A stretch of 64,000 nt of DNA from contig NZ_CP159829.1 of assembly GCF_047730065.1 (NCBI RefSeq), positions 868,001 to 932,000 of the forward strand, read 5' to 3'. Below are positions 17,253-26,190 of this stretch, in pieces. A program made the position numbers and the translations under genes. This DNA is from Njordibacter sp028825405 (lineage in GTDB: Bacteria > Pseudomonadota > Gammaproteobacteria > Pseudomonadales > Balneatricaceae). The notes beneath the pieces are model-generated. The model did no database searches and was not told where the DNA came from. It saw only the letters and a program-made list of their open reading frames with translations. Positions within the stretch are counted from its first letter, which is position 1; every line of letters begins with the position of its first letter.

Positions 17253-17344
17253 CCCCCAAGCTTTCGCTTCTTTGGAACCCATGTATTATCCCTTGAACTC
17301 AACGTAATCGATATTAGTTAGTTATATAATTGGAGAATAAAAAA

Positions 17345-18946
17345 ATGTCTAAAGACCAAATAGATCAATTAAAAAATCCATTCACTATGGACCTAAACCG
17401 TCGTCAGTTTGTCACTAGCAGTCTAGCTGCGGGCATTATTTTGCCGACAGCATTGGCTGCAGCTGGAAATGCTTCAGCTGGGGCTCACAAAGCTGGTGGT
17501 AAATTTAGATTGGGCATGGGCCACGGATCAACCACTGATTCATTAGATCCAGGCACATCAGAAAACGGCATGTCACAAAATGTCATTTTTGCTTATTGTA
17601 ATCACCTCACAGAAGTGAGCAAAGAAGGGCAGCTAATTCCTGAGCTTGCATCTGAATATGGAGCTTCTGCAGATGCAAAAGTTTGGACCTTTAAAATTCG
17701 CTCAGGCGTCACCTTCCATGATGGTAAAGCACTGACACCGGCTGATGTAGTGGCCTCATTTCAGTTCCACATGGGCGAAGATACCAAATCTGCAGGTAAG
17801 GCCTTACTAGCAGATGTCACTAACATCGCCATTAATGGTGATGATGTCGTGTTCACCTTGTCTAATGGCAGTGCTGACTTTGCCTTTATCGTAAGTGACT
17901 ACCACTTCCCCATTCTACCTGTGCGTGATGGTCAGCTAGACTGGGCCTCTGGTATTGGCACTGGTGGCTATATCATGGAAAATTATGAGCCAGGCGTGCG
18001 GGCTAAGTTCTATCGTAATCCGAACTACTGGAAGCAAGATGCTGCTCACTTTGATGAAGTGGAACTATTGGTCATACTTGACGTAACAGCCAGACAGAAT
18101 GCCATGATGAATGGCGACGTGGATGCGATTGGTCGAGTAGACCCTAAAACGGTTCACTTGTTAGCGCGTAATCCTTCTCTGGACATTTTAGAAACCACGG
18201 GCACCTTGCATTACACCTTCCCTATGCGTTGTGATGCTGCTCCCTTTGACAACTATGATTTCCGCATGGCCTGCAAATTGTCAGTAGACCGTAAAGAATT
18301 AGTCACTAAGATCCTTTCAGGCCATGGGGCCATTGGTAACGATACCCCTATTTCTACGGCTAACCCTTTCCACAACAATGAACTAGTTCAGCGAGCCTAT
18401 GATCCAGACAAGGCCGCTTTTCATCTGAAGAAAGCCGGTTATGATGGTTCTAATGTGCAGTTATCTGCCTCTGATGCGGCCTTTGCTGGAGCGGTTGACG
18501 CCGCTCTTTTGATTAAAGAATCTGCTGCCAAGTCGGGACTTAATATCGAAGTGGTGCGTGAGCCTAAAGATGGTTATTGGTCTAATGTGTGGAATAAAAA
18601 GCCATGGACTGCTTGCTATTGGGGCGGACGTCCTACGGAAGATTGGATGTTCAAAGCTGCCTACATGGCCGATGGAAAGTGGAATGATACCGCATGGCGC
18701 ACGGGTGCCTCTGTTGACCGTTTTAACAAACTGGTACAAATGGGAAGTTCAGAATTAGATTTGGCTAAGCGTCGTGAAATCTATTACGAATGTCAAGCCC
18801 TAGTTAATGATGATGGTGGTGCCTTAATCCCTATGTTCGCTAACAACGTGCATGCCCTGAGTAAAAAACTAGCTCATGGCCCTGATGTTGCAGCTAACTG
18901 GGAACTAGATGGCGGCAAGGCAGCTGAGCGTTGGTGGTTTGCCTAA
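17345..18946 (+). CDS. ABC transporter substrate-binding protein, peptide/SBP_bac_5 family, Tat-exported
   Basis: A 533-residue family-5 extracellular binding protein (DppA/OppA type). The N-terminal region has the twin-arginine motif NRRQFVTSS followed by a hydrophobic stretch and an AxA-like cleavage region (NASAGA), so export of the folded protein by Tat is predicted. Conserved SBP_bac_5 segments include ASEYGASADAKVWTFKIR and GVTFHDGKALTPADVVASF. The ATG at 17345 has GGAG nine nt upstream; a TTG at 17330 overlaps that Shine-Dalgarno site and is unlikely. It is divergent from the permease-ATPase operon, which it surely serves. A strong terminator follows. Ligand unknown; the catabolic operon nearby suggests a small ester, amide or sugar-acid conjugate. 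Confidence 0.9.
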   Translation: MSKDQIDQLKNPFTMDLNRRQFVTSSLAAGIILPTALAAAGNASAGAHKAGGKFRLGMGHGSTTDSLDPGTSENGMSQNVIFAYCNHLTEVSKEGQLIPELASEYGASADAKVWTFKIRSGVTFHDGKALTPADVVASFQFHMGEDTKSAGKALLADVTNIAINGDDVVFTLSNGSADFAFIVSDYHFPILPVRDGQLDWASGIGTGGYIMENYEPGVRAKFYRNPNYWKQDAAHFDEVELLVILDVTARQNAMMNGDVDAIGRVDPKTVHLLARNPSLDILETTGTLHYTFPMRCDAAPFDNYDFRMACKLSVDRKELVTKILSGHGAIGNDTPISTANPFHNNELVQRAYDPDKAAFHLKKAGYDGSNVQLSASDAAFAGAVDAALLIKESAAKSGLNIEVVREPKDGYWSNVWNKKPWTACYWGGRPTEDWMFKAAYMADGKWNDTAWRTGASVDRFNKLVQMGSSELDLAKRREIYYECQALVNDDGGALIPMFANNVHALSKKLAHGPDVAANWELDGGKAAERWWFA

Positions 18947-18963
18947 CACCCACTGACCTTGAC

Positions 18964-19009
18964 AAACGGGCTTGTACTTTTACTTAAAAGTGCAGGCCCG
19001 TTTTAACTT
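18964..19009 (+). terminator. intrinsic terminator after binding-protein gene
   Basis: An 18-bp stem, AAACGGGCTTGTACTTTT (18964-18981) with its complement ending GGCCCGTTT (to 19003), contains two G-U pairs and a short ACTT loop, and runs into TTTT. It is a classical Rho-independent terminator. Confidence 0.85.
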
Positions 19010-19080
19010 ATGGGTCTAAATAGTCCTTTGGACTTGCCTTTTTATGTGCATTATTTAACTTGCTGTTGTTACCCTTGAGG

Positions 19081-19109
19081 GGGTTAACTTTTTCTTGGCA
19101 GGGTTAACT
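19081..19109. promoter_or_regulatory. GGGTTAACT direct repeat pair upstream of EamA gene
   Basis: GGGTTAACT occurs at 19081-19089 and again at 19101-19109, 20 bp apart, or about two helical turns. Each copy has a palindromic GTTAAC core. It lies about 100 bp before the EamA start and could be a binding site for a regulator of the exporter. Confidence 0.25.
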
Positions 19110-19206
19110 GCGATAGTGCGCACGACATACTACTGGGGGGCCTGATTACTGTGTATGCAGTTTTTTTAGACGATCTGCCCGCAGCAATTGCACTCTGTGA
19201 GACGCT

Positions 19207-20046
19207 ATGAGTTTATCGCTGGTTTTAATTGTTTTGGCCTCTGCCTTTTTACATGCGTTCTGGAACGCTATGGTCAAAGGCTCTGCCGACAAGACGATTG
19301 TACTGGGTCTGATTGCCTTGGGGCATGTGGTACCTGGTATTATCATTGCAACGCAGGCGCCACTGCCTGGATGGGCCGCCGTACCCTATATCATTGCCTC
19401 AACTCTCATCCACTGGGGATATTATTATTTTTTAAATCTCGCCTATCGCATTGGAGACCTGAGCCTTGTCTACCCCATTACCCGCGGTTTAGCGCCAGTC
19501 TTAGTGGCATTGGGGGCACAAATATGGATTGGTGAGAGCCTTCCTGGCTTGGCTTGGCTAGGCATCTTTTCAGTCTCGGCTGGGGTGATGGTTCTGTCGC
19601 AAGGTATTTTCAAAACAGAGGTGCCAAAATTATCAATGGTTGCAGCAGTCATTGTGGCGGCCATTGTGGCGGCTTATTCGCTAGTGGATGGTGTCGGAGT
19701 GCGTTTGTCTGACAGCATCATGGGCTATATTGCCTGGTTGTTCATAGCCGAAGCCTTTGTTGCACTGTTTATCTTTAAAACTCAATGGCAGCGACTGCGG
19801 ATGATGCCGTTAAAACCCTGCCTACTTGGCTTTTTGGGTGGCATCCTGTCAGCCACTGCCTATGCGCTGGTGCTTTATGCCAAGACTGAAGCCCCTTTAG
19901 GCGTGGTCTCTGCTTTGCGCGAGACATCGGTGATTTTCGCCGCCCTAATCGGTGTCTTTTGGTTTGGTGAGGGGCCAAAGACTCGCCGCCTTTTAGCTGG
20001 GGTGATCGTCGCATTTGGCACCATTATGATTGGCTTAGCCCATTAA
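19207..20046 (+). CDS. EamA-family (DMT superfamily) membrane transporter
   Basis: A 279-residue protein with ten predicted membrane helices in two five-helix EamA repeats (residues about 4-135 and 145-278). Conserved signs are AFLHAFWNAMVKG in the first helix pair and YPITRGLAPVLVALGAQIWIGESL at the end of repeat one, matched by LRETSVIFAALIGVFWFGEG in repeat two. DMT proteins of this type export amino acids or metabolites; the substrate is not predictable. Alone in its transcription unit, convergent with the 2OG-oxygenase gene (49-bp gap). Confidence 0.85.
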   Translation: MSLSLVLIVLASAFLHAFWNAMVKGSADKTIVLGLIALGHVVPGIIIATQAPLPGWAAVPYIIASTLIHWGYYYFLNLAYRIGDLSLVYPITRGLAPVLVALGAQIWIGESLPGLAWLGIFSVSAGVMVLSQGIFKTEVPKLSMVAAVIVAAIVAAYSLVDGVGVRLSDSIMGYIAWLFIAEAFVALFIFKTQWQRLRMMPLKPCLLGFLGGILSATAYALVLYAKTEAPLGVVSALRETSVIFAALIGVFWFGEGPKTRRLLAGVIVAFGTIMIGLAH

Positions 20047-20095
20047 ATCTCGCCAACATGGGATCACCCCACAACTGCGCAAACCAATACTGTTG

Positions 20096-20875
20096 CTATG
20101 TTAAACGACCATAAAAGGTCATGCGGGCTGATTCTGAAAGTGCGACATTAGGTTCAGCATTATAGGCCAGTACGACTAGCATGCGAGTGATTTCGCCTTG
20201 TGTTGGGGTGACTCGGTGCAAGGCATCTCTGCCCCTAAACAACATTAGATCACCTGCAGACATAGTGATATTTTGCGCTGTTACTTTTCCTTCTAATACC
20301 TGACTCACGCCTGAGTAATTCATATCGTTTTGGCTTGCATTTCTGAGTTGTGGCACATATTCGAATTGTCCACCCGCTTGAGGACTTTGCAGTAATAAAG
20401 TGATGGCAAAAGATGAGTTGTCAAAGTGCCAGCCTAATTCTTGACCTTCGCTGGCATAATGTAAATTAATCGATGATAGCGTGTCAGAGTATGGGTACAG
20501 TATTTCTTCACCTAGTACAGAGGCCAAAAATAAGCGCAACTGTTGGGCATCATAGAGTGCACGTAAGGGCGAATCTAGAGCGATTTGATCATCAGTAATA
20601 CAACCTTTGGAAGATTGCACCCATTGATTGCAGGGATGCTTATCATCAAACTTTGAATCTTTTTGTGTGAGGTATACGTTGTGGCCAGAATTGGTATAAA
20701 AAGCCAACGTTTGTTTTTTGTGGCCTTCTTCAATAATGGCATCCCGTGCAGCAGGGGTGAGAAAATTTTTTAGAATTAACACGCCTGCTTCGTCAAACTG
20801 TTGTTTACAGGTTCGTGCAAATTGTGGCTCTGAAATAGGGTGAGCAGCGAGATTAATGATTTGATTGAGTTGCAT
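20096..20875 (-). CDS. 2-oxoglutarate/Fe(II) oxygenase, HalD/BesD-like but with HxD triad
   Basis: A 259-residue cytoplasmic Fe(II)/2OG oxygenase. The iron ligands are His150 and Asp152 (GWHFDNSSF) and His220 (RDALHRVTP), and Arg231 in EITRML likely binds 2-oxoglutarate. The overall pattern (SSINLHYASEGQELGWHFD, then AGGQFEYVPQLRNA) resembles proteins often labelled HalD/BesD amino-acid halogenases. Those halogenases replace the Asp by Gly to make room for chloride, so this protein should be a hydroxylase. AGGAG lies six nt before the ATG. It follows hutD on the same strand after a repeat-bearing spacer. A free amino acid or a conjugate is the likely substrate (inference). Confidence 0.75.
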   Translation of the reverse strand: MQLNQIINLAAHPISEPQFARTCKQQFDEAGVLILKNFLTPAARDAIIEEGHKKQTLAFYTNSGHNVYLTQKDSKFDDKHPCNQWVQSSKGCITDDQIALDSPLRALYDAQQLRLFLASVLGEEILYPYSDTLSSINLHYASEGQELGWHFDNSSFAITLLLQSPQAGGQFEYVPQLRNASQNDMNYSGVSQVLEGKVTAQNITMSAGDLMLFRGRDALHRVTPTQGEITRMLVVLAYNAEPNVALSESARMTFYGRLT

Positions 20876-20912
20876 GCATGACTCCTGATTTAACCTGAAC
20901 CAAGGTAAAATG

Positions 20913-21017
20913 TCTGGGGTTTAAAATCTAGGTTAATGGTCGAGGTTAAAAGCTTCAGTTGAAAATCTCGGCTGAACGTCTCAGTTGAAAGTCGAGTTTA
21001 AACCCCGAGTGAAGTGA
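20913..21017. repeat. degenerate 13-bp tandem repeat array
   Basis: Seven consecutive 13-bp units run from 20927 to 21017, preceded by a 14-bp unit at 20913-20926. Units include TCTAGGTTAATGG, TCGAGGTTAAAAG, CTTCAGTTGAAAA, TCTCGGCTGAACG, TCTCAGTTGAAAG and TCGAGTTTAAACC, which share a TC-x2-G-x-T-x-AA pattern. The array occupies most of the 180-bp spacer between hutD and the oxygenase gene. It has no coding frame and does not look like a CRISPR (no spacers). Function unknown; multiple binding sites or a minisatellite are possible. Confidence 0.65.
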
Positions 21018-21055
21018 AACATAACATACCACCCTCAACTAAGCCTTATTATGGG

Positions 21056-21631
21056 CTATAGATAACTAATAAGTATACCTATCCAAGCCTCACCACTGCA
21101 GTAACATGCATCAGCAGCATTGGGGCTTAGCTGCAGTAGATGCTGTTCTTCTAATTGTGTTTCTTGGGTCTGGTTGAGCTGAACAAAGGTATGACCCTGC
21201 ATGCTGAACAGTAAAAATAAGTCACCGTTTAAATCTATATTTTGGCCCTTTTCCTGCTGGCTGGTGAAGACTTTGGCGCGACAATCTTTGCGTCTAGTCA
21301 TTAAGTTGAAATCAAGGATTGGCCCATCATGGAGACACGCATCGATGAGGTCTTCGCCTTTAAAGTGGGCAGCATCTAAGGTTTCTGAGAGACACCATTG
21401 CTGACCTGCTTGGTCTGTGAGTGTCAGTCCTTTGCCATGCATTAAAAGTAAACAGCGGTCATAGCCAGAGAAGTCTGAAAAGGCGCCATCTTGTGTCACA
21501 TCAGCCATGCTCAGGCGCCACTGAAAAGAGTCACCAGACCAGCGCTTTACTAATTCAATCGTTGAGCCTAAACCATTGCGCCACGGCATGGTAATAAAGT
21601 CTTCTGGTTTAGTTATATTGAATTCAATCAT
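21056..21631 (-). CDS. hutD: HutD/Ves family protein of histidine utilisation
   Basis: A 191-residue bicupin-type HutD protein. The family block MPWRNGLGSTIELVK and FQWRLSMADVTQDGAFS is intact near the N terminus, with GYDRCLLLMHG after it. In other bacteria HutD is encoded in hut operons, and a role in limiting hut expression or intermediate levels has been proposed; its biochemistry is not settled. The start at 21631 overlaps the hutI stop as ATGA; an earlier in-frame ATG at 21715 would lie far inside hutI and is rejected. Last gene of the hut operon. Confidence 0.88.
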   Translation of the reverse strand: MIEFNITKPEDFITMPWRNGLGSTIELVKRWSGDSFQWRLSMADVTQDGAFSDFSGYDRCLLLMHGKGLTLTDQAGQQWCLSETLDAAHFKGEDLIDACLHDGPILDFNLMTRRKDCRAKVFTSQQEKGQNIDLNGDLFLLFSMQGHTFVQLNQTQETQLEEQHLLQLSPNAADACYCSGEAWIGILISYL

Positions 21632-22836
21632 GTGATTTGGCCCGCAACAACGCGGTGCTTTACTAATTGGCCACCCAGCCAGTAGCTTAATTCTGCGGGC
21701 TTTTGAATCTCCCAACAGACAAAGTCAGCGGCATAACCCACTTTAAGCTGGCCATGGCTATGGCCTAAACCAAGAGCCTGAGCACCATGACGGGTGGCTC
21801 CTTGCAATGCTTCTAGTGGTGTAAAGCCAAATAAGGTGCAGGCCATGTTCATCATTAAACGCAAGGACAAAACTGGCGCTGACCCTGGATTACAATCACT
21901 GGCGATGGCCATCGGTACACCTAATTCACGGAGGCGCTGTATGGGTGGTTGTTTGGTTTCTTTGAGGCAAAAAAATGCCCCTGGCAGAATCACGGCAACA
22001 GTACCCGCGATGGCCATGGCTTTGGCGTCTGCATCACTTAGATATTCTAGATGATCACTGGACAATGCCTTATAACGAGCCGCTAAGCCAGAGCCTCCTA
22101 AGTTAGAAAGTTGTTCAGCATGAAGCTTTATGGGTAAGTCAAAGGCGAGGGCCGTGTCAAATACCCGTTCAATTTGGGCCACAGAAAAGGCAATGCCTTC
22201 ACAGAAACCGTCAACTGCGTCAGCCAAGCCAGCTTTGGCTATGGCAGGTATGATTTCTTCACACACCAAATCAATGTAAGCATCAGCTTGACCCTGATAT
22301 TCGGGTGGTATGGCATGGGCCGCCAGACATGTGGTCTGCAAGGTCACCGATAGTTTTTCACCAAGGGAGCGGGCGACACGCAACATTTTTTCTTCTGTGA
22401 CTAGGTCTAAGCCATAACCCGATTTCACTTCGACACAAGTCACACCGTCAGCCATAAGGGCGCAGAGGCGCTTTTCTGCAGCAGTGAATAATGCTTCTGC
22501 GCTAGCATTTCTGGTATCAGTCACAGTGGAAACAATGCCGCCACCAGCCTTAGCAATGGCTTGATAACTTGCCCCTTGCAGACGCATCTCATATTCGGCG
22601 CTGCGATCACCACCAAATACTAAGTGAGTATGACAATCAACCAAACCAGGCGTAACCCAACCACCACCCAAGTCGATTATTGTTGCCGTGTGGTTAGGTA
22701 ATTCAGAAACTGGGCCTAACCAAGTAATTTGGCCATGTTTAACCCCTATCGCTGCATTTTCAATGGGGCCATAATCCTTGGTAGACACCATTGTAGCAGC
22801 ATGAAAACCAACGTAAATCGTATCAAAGGAAGGCAT
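21628..22836 (-). CDS. hutI: imidazolonepropionase
   Basis: A 402-residue amidohydrolase that opens 4-imidazolone-5-propionate to N-formimino-L-glutamate, the third step of histidine degradation. Metal and substrate motifs are DCHTHLVFGGDRSAEY, the HAEQLSNLGG segment with metal-binding His, and SDCNPGSAP, all typical of HutI. GCGIVSTV-like GGGIVSTVTDTR is present. Full length for the family (about 400-410). It follows hutH with 32 bp between and precedes hutD with a 4-bp overlap. Confidence 0.95.
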   Translation of the reverse strand: MPSFDTIYVGFHAATMVSTKDYGPIENAAIGVKHGQITWLGPVSELPNHTATIIDLGGGWVTPGLVDCHTHLVFGGDRSAEYEMRLQGASYQAIAKAGGGIVSTVTDTRNASAEALFTAAEKRLCALMADGVTCVEVKSGYGLDLVTEEKMLRVARSLGEKLSVTLQTTCLAAHAIPPEYQGQADAYIDLVCEEIIPAIAKAGLADAVDGFCEGIAFSVAQIERVFDTALAFDLPIKLHAEQLSNLGGSGLAARYKALSSDHLEYLSDADAKAMAIAGTVAVILPGAFFCLKETKQPPIQRLRELGVPMAIASDCNPGSAPVLSLRLMMNMACTLFGFTPLEALQGATRHGAQALGLGHSHGQLKVGYAADFVCWEIQKPAELSYWLGGQLVKHRVVAGQIT

Positions 22837-22868
22837 TTTTGTATCCTATGTAGGCAATCTATCACCCA

Positions 22869-24404
22869 CTAATTAGCGCTGGGTAGTGTGCCACTTGGCA
22901 TCATGTCATTATGGCAAGCGGTAGCTAACAGTTCATTAGCAGCTGCAATGTCTGTGGCAAAGTAGCGGTCTTTGTCATAGAAAGGCACACGTGCCCGTAA
23001 ACCAGAGCGAGCCTGTTCGAGCAACGGACTGGAATTTAAGCCGGTGCGAAAATCTAAGCCTTGCACCGAAGCCAAGAGTTCTACTGCTAAAATACCGCGG
23101 GTATTTTCGCTCATATCTCGCAAACGGCGCGCTGCAAAAGTGGCCATAGACACATGATCCTCTTGATTAGCTGAAGTAGGTATGCTGTCCACACTAGCGG
23201 GGTGAGCAAAGGTTTTGTTTTCACTTGCCAAGGCGGCAGCAGTCACCTGAGCAATCATAAAGCCTGAATTCACACCCCCATTATCGACTAAAAAAGGGGG
23301 TAATTGGCTGAGTGCTGAATCAATTAGTAAGGCCATACGCCGCTCTGATAAACTGCCAATTTCGGCAATGGCTAAGGCTAAATTATCAGCCACCATAGCC
23401 ACTGGTTCGGCGTGAAAATTACCCCCAGAGATAATGTCTCCCTCATCAGCAAAGACTAATGGGTTGTCTGATACCGCATTAGACTCGACTTCCAAGACGC
23501 CGGCAGCGTGGCGGATCTGCTCTAAACAAGCACCCATAACTTGAGGCTGGCAGCGCAAAGAATAGGGGTCTTGTACCTTATGGCACTGGTCATGTGAGAG
23601 ACCCACTTCACTATTTTCAGTGAGGAGGTGGCGGTAGGCCTTAGCAGAATCAATCTGGCCTTTGTGCCCCCGCACTTGGTGGATACGTTCATCAAAGGGG
23701 CTGCGACTACCCAAAGCTGCTTCGACAGAGAGTGCACCACAGACTGTAGCTGAGGCCCATAAGTCTTCACTATGGAATAAGCCTTTTAGGGCAAATGCAG
23801 TAGATACTTGAGTGCCATTGAGTAGGGCTAGTCCTTCCTTTGGGGCTAAGGTCACCGGTTTCAAACCCGCTATTTTCAATGCCGCTATTCCAGAAATTAT
23901 TTCGCCTCGGTAACGGGCTTGGCCTTCGCCCAATAACACGGCGCTCATATGGGCTAAAGGAGCCAAATCACCTGAGGCACCCACTGAACCTTTTTCAGGA
24001 ATACAGGGAAAAACTTCCGTATTAATGAGGCTCATTAACGCTTCAATCACGCTTAAGCGGATGCCAGAAAATCCACGCGCTAAGCTATTGATCTTGAGTA
24101 CCATGACCAATCGAACGGTCGCATCGTCCATGAATTGCCCAATGCCTGCTGCATGAGATAAGACAATAGAACGTTGTAGTTCTTCAAGGTCGTCTACCTC
24201 TATTCGGGTGTTAGCCAGTAGCCCAAACCCAGTATTGATACCGTATACTGTTCTATTTTCCTCAATCATTTGATTGACCAGTTGCTGGCTTTTATGAATA
24301 GCAGGCAGAGCATGGCTGGCGATAGAAACATTAACCCGATGGCGGGCTACCTTACGCAATTGTGCGAGTGTGAGAAGGCCAGGCTGAATTTCAAAGGTGT
24401 ACAT
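22869..24404 (-). CDS. hutH: histidine ammonia-lyase
   Basis: A 511-residue histidase that removes ammonia from L-histidine to give urocanate. The Ala143-Ser144-Gly145 triad that cyclises to the MIO electrophile is present in GSVGASGDLAPLAHMSAVLLG. Other family residues occur in YGINTGFG (Tyr54), LNGTQ and SANQEDHVSM. Length is standard. Located 17 bp after hutU, so it is co-transcribed. Confidence 0.96.
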   Translation of the reverse strand: MYTFEIQPGLLTLAQLRKVARHRVNVSIASHALPAIHKSQQLVNQMIEENRTVYGINTGFGLLANTRIEVDDLEELQRSIVLSHAAGIGQFMDDATVRLVMVLKINSLARGFSGIRLSVIEALMSLINTEVFPCIPEKGSVGASGDLAPLAHMSAVLLGEGQARYRGEIISGIAALKIAGLKPVTLAPKEGLALLNGTQVSTAFALKGLFHSEDLWASATVCGALSVEAALGSRSPFDERIHQVRGHKGQIDSAKAYRHLLTENSEVGLSHDQCHKVQDPYSLRCQPQVMGACLEQIRHAAGVLEVESNAVSDNPLVFADEGDIISGGNFHAEPVAMVADNLALAIAEIGSLSERRMALLIDSALSQLPPFLVDNGGVNSGFMIAQVTAAALASENKTFAHPASVDSIPTSANQEDHVSMATFAARRLRDMSENTRGILAVELLASVQGLDFRTGLNSSPLLEQARSGLRARVPFYDKDRYFATDIAAANELLATACHNDMMPSGTLPSAN

Positions 24405-24421
24405 AAGAAGCCTCAGTGAGT

Positions 24422-26119
24422 TTAGTTCTGCTTAATCATGGGAAGGTTTAAGCCCTGCTGTTGGGCGCACTCTATAGCAATGTCGTAGCCGGCATCTGCA
24501 TGGCGCATAACGCCTGTGGCTGGATCGTTGTGGAGCACACGGGCAATACGTTCAGCGGCTTCGTCAGTGCCATCACAAACAATCACCATACCTGAATGTT
24601 GTGAAAACCCCATACCCACACCACCTCCATGGTGTAAAGAGACCCAGGTAGCCCCTGATGCTGTATTGAGCAGGGCATTAAGTAAGGGCCAATCAGATAC
24701 GGCATCAGAGCCATCGCGCATGCCTTCTGTTTCTCGGTTAGGGCTAGCCACAGAACCCGAGTCTAGGTGATCGCGTCCAATCACAATGGGGGCTTTGACT
24801 TCGCCAGAGCGTACCATTTCATTAAAGGCTAAACCTAGTTTGGCGCGCTGGCCAAGTCCAACCCAGCAAATACGGGCTGGTAAACCTTGGAACTGAATGC
24901 GTTTACGAGCCATAGTGAGCCAATTATGTAAATGGGCATCATCAGGAATAAGTTCTTTAACCTTGGCGTCAGTACGATAAATATCTTGCTTATCGCCAGA
25001 TAAGGCAACCCAGCGAAAGGGCCCGATACCTCGGCAAAAGAGTGGCCGAATATAGGCAGGCACAAAGCCTGGGAAGTTGAAGGCATTTTCTACGCCTTCT
25101 TCAAGTGCGACTTGGCGGATGTTGTTGCCGTAATCTACGGTAGGAATACCTTGCTCATGGAATGCCAGCATGGCTTTAACATGAGTGGCCATAGATGCCT
25201 TGGCAGCCAATATGGTGGCTGCAGGTTTATCAGTCGCATTTTGACGATAGCTTTCCCAATCCATATTTTGCGGTAAGTAACCATTTAAAGGATCGTGGGC
25301 AGAGGTTTGATCGGTGACTAAATCTGGTTTAACACCACGCCTGACTAACTCCGGTAAAATGTCTGCCGCATTTCCCAGCAAGCCAATCGACTTGGCTTCA
25401 CCCATTTGTGTGTAGTGTTCAATCCGTTCCAAAGCATCATCAAGATCCTTGGCTTGTTCGTCTAGGTAGCGAGTTTGTAAGCGTAGGTCAATACGGCTTT
25501 GTTGACACTCAATGTTAAGGGAGGAAGCACCAGCCAAACTTGCTGCTAATGGCTGCGCCCCGCCCATACCGCCTAGCCCCGCAGTCAGAATCCAGCGGCC
25601 TTTTAGGCTCCCGCCAAAGTGCTGTCGCCCAGCCTCCACAAAGGTTTCGTAGGTACCCTGAACAATGCCCTGGCTACCGATATAAATCCAACTGCCAGCT
25701 GTCATTTGGCCAAACATAGCCAAGCCTTTTGCATCTAACTCATTAAAGTGGTCCCAGGTGGCCCAATGTGGAACCAAATTTGAATTAGCAATTAACACTC
25801 GCGGAGCATTACTATGGGTTTTGAACACCCCAACAGGTTTGCCAGACTGGACGAGCAGCGTCTCGTCATCTTCAAGCTCTGTCAGCGATGCTACTATTTG
25901 ATCATAACTAGCCCAGTCTCTAGCTGCCCGACCGATACCACCATAGACCACCAGTTCGTTGGGATTTTCTGCCACCTCTGGGTCGAGGTTGTTCATTAGC
26001 ATGCGCAGAGGTGCCTCAGTTAACCAGCTTTTAGTGCTGATTTTACTGCCCGTAGGCGCTTTAATATCTCCACCGCGGGTGCGGCGTGCGGCGAGTTCTT
26101 GAGGACTAATCATGGGCAT
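24422..26119 (-). CDS. hutU: urocanate hydratase
   Basis: A 565-residue NAD+-dependent urocanase that hydrates urocanate to imidazolonepropionate. The NAD-binding GLGGMGGAQPLAASLAG and the QTSAHDPLNGY and HHGGGVGMGFSQHSGM active-site blocks are intact. The ATG at 26119 (or 26113, both after AAGGG) gives the usual family N terminus with RRTRGGDIKAP. A longer frame to 26176 would read through the HutC operator and is rejected. First structural gene after hutC, with its own operator directly upstream. Confidence 0.95.
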   Translation of the reverse strand: MPMISPQELAARRTRGGDIKAPTGSKISTKSWLTEAPLRMLMNNLDPEVAENPNELVVYGGIGRAARDWASYDQIVASLTELEDDETLLVQSGKPVGVFKTHSNAPRVLIANSNLVPHWATWDHFNELDAKGLAMFGQMTAGSWIYIGSQGIVQGTYETFVEAGRQHFGGSLKGRWILTAGLGGMGGAQPLAASLAGASSLNIECQQSRIDLRLQTRYLDEQAKDLDDALERIEHYTQMGEAKSIGLLGNAADILPELVRRGVKPDLVTDQTSAHDPLNGYLPQNMDWESYRQNATDKPAATILAAKASMATHVKAMLAFHEQGIPTVDYGNNIRQVALEEGVENAFNFPGFVPAYIRPLFCRGIGPFRWVALSGDKQDIYRTDAKVKELIPDDAHLHNWLTMARKRIQFQGLPARICWVGLGQRAKLGLAFNEMVRSGEVKAPIVIGRDHLDSGSVASPNRETEGMRDGSDAVSDWPLLNALLNTASGATWVSLHHGGGVGMGFSQHSGMVIVCDGTDEAAERIARVLHNDPATGVMRHADAGYDIAIECAQQQGLNLPMIKQN

Positions 26120-26124
26120 TTCCC

Positions 26125-26144
26125 TTACATGTATATACAAGTAA
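26125..26144. promoter_or_regulatory. HutC-type operator upstream of hutU
   Basis: TTACATGTATATACAAGTAA is palindromic at 18 of 20 positions and matches the TGTATATACA-centred site known for HutC repressors. It lies 5 bp upstream of the hutU ATG at 26119. Repression relieved by urocanate is expected from HutC biology. Confidence 0.75.
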
Positions 26145-26190
26145 TAAAAGATACGCCCATTTTTATACTCTGGCAAGTAAAATGTAGCCG

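Larger units (their letters stand above)
16680..17344. other. 665-bp divergent control region, ABC operon / binding protein
   Basis: No protein gene is supported here. The region separates the minus-strand permease operon from the plus-strand binding-protein gene and should hold both promoters. It contains overlapping inverted repeats at 17100-17128 and a perfect 12-bp palindrome GTCGAGCTCGAC at 17241-17252 (both listed). A smaller repeat, TTGAA/TTCAA, lies at 17160-17175. No regulator gene is adjacent. Confidence 0.6.

Noticed and set aside
20096..20875. Calling the 2OG oxygenase a halogenase
   Set aside because: The iron triad includes Asp152, which halogenases of this group lack.
20913..21017. 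CRISPR array
   Set aside because: The 13-bp units are contiguous with no spacers, and no cas genes are present.
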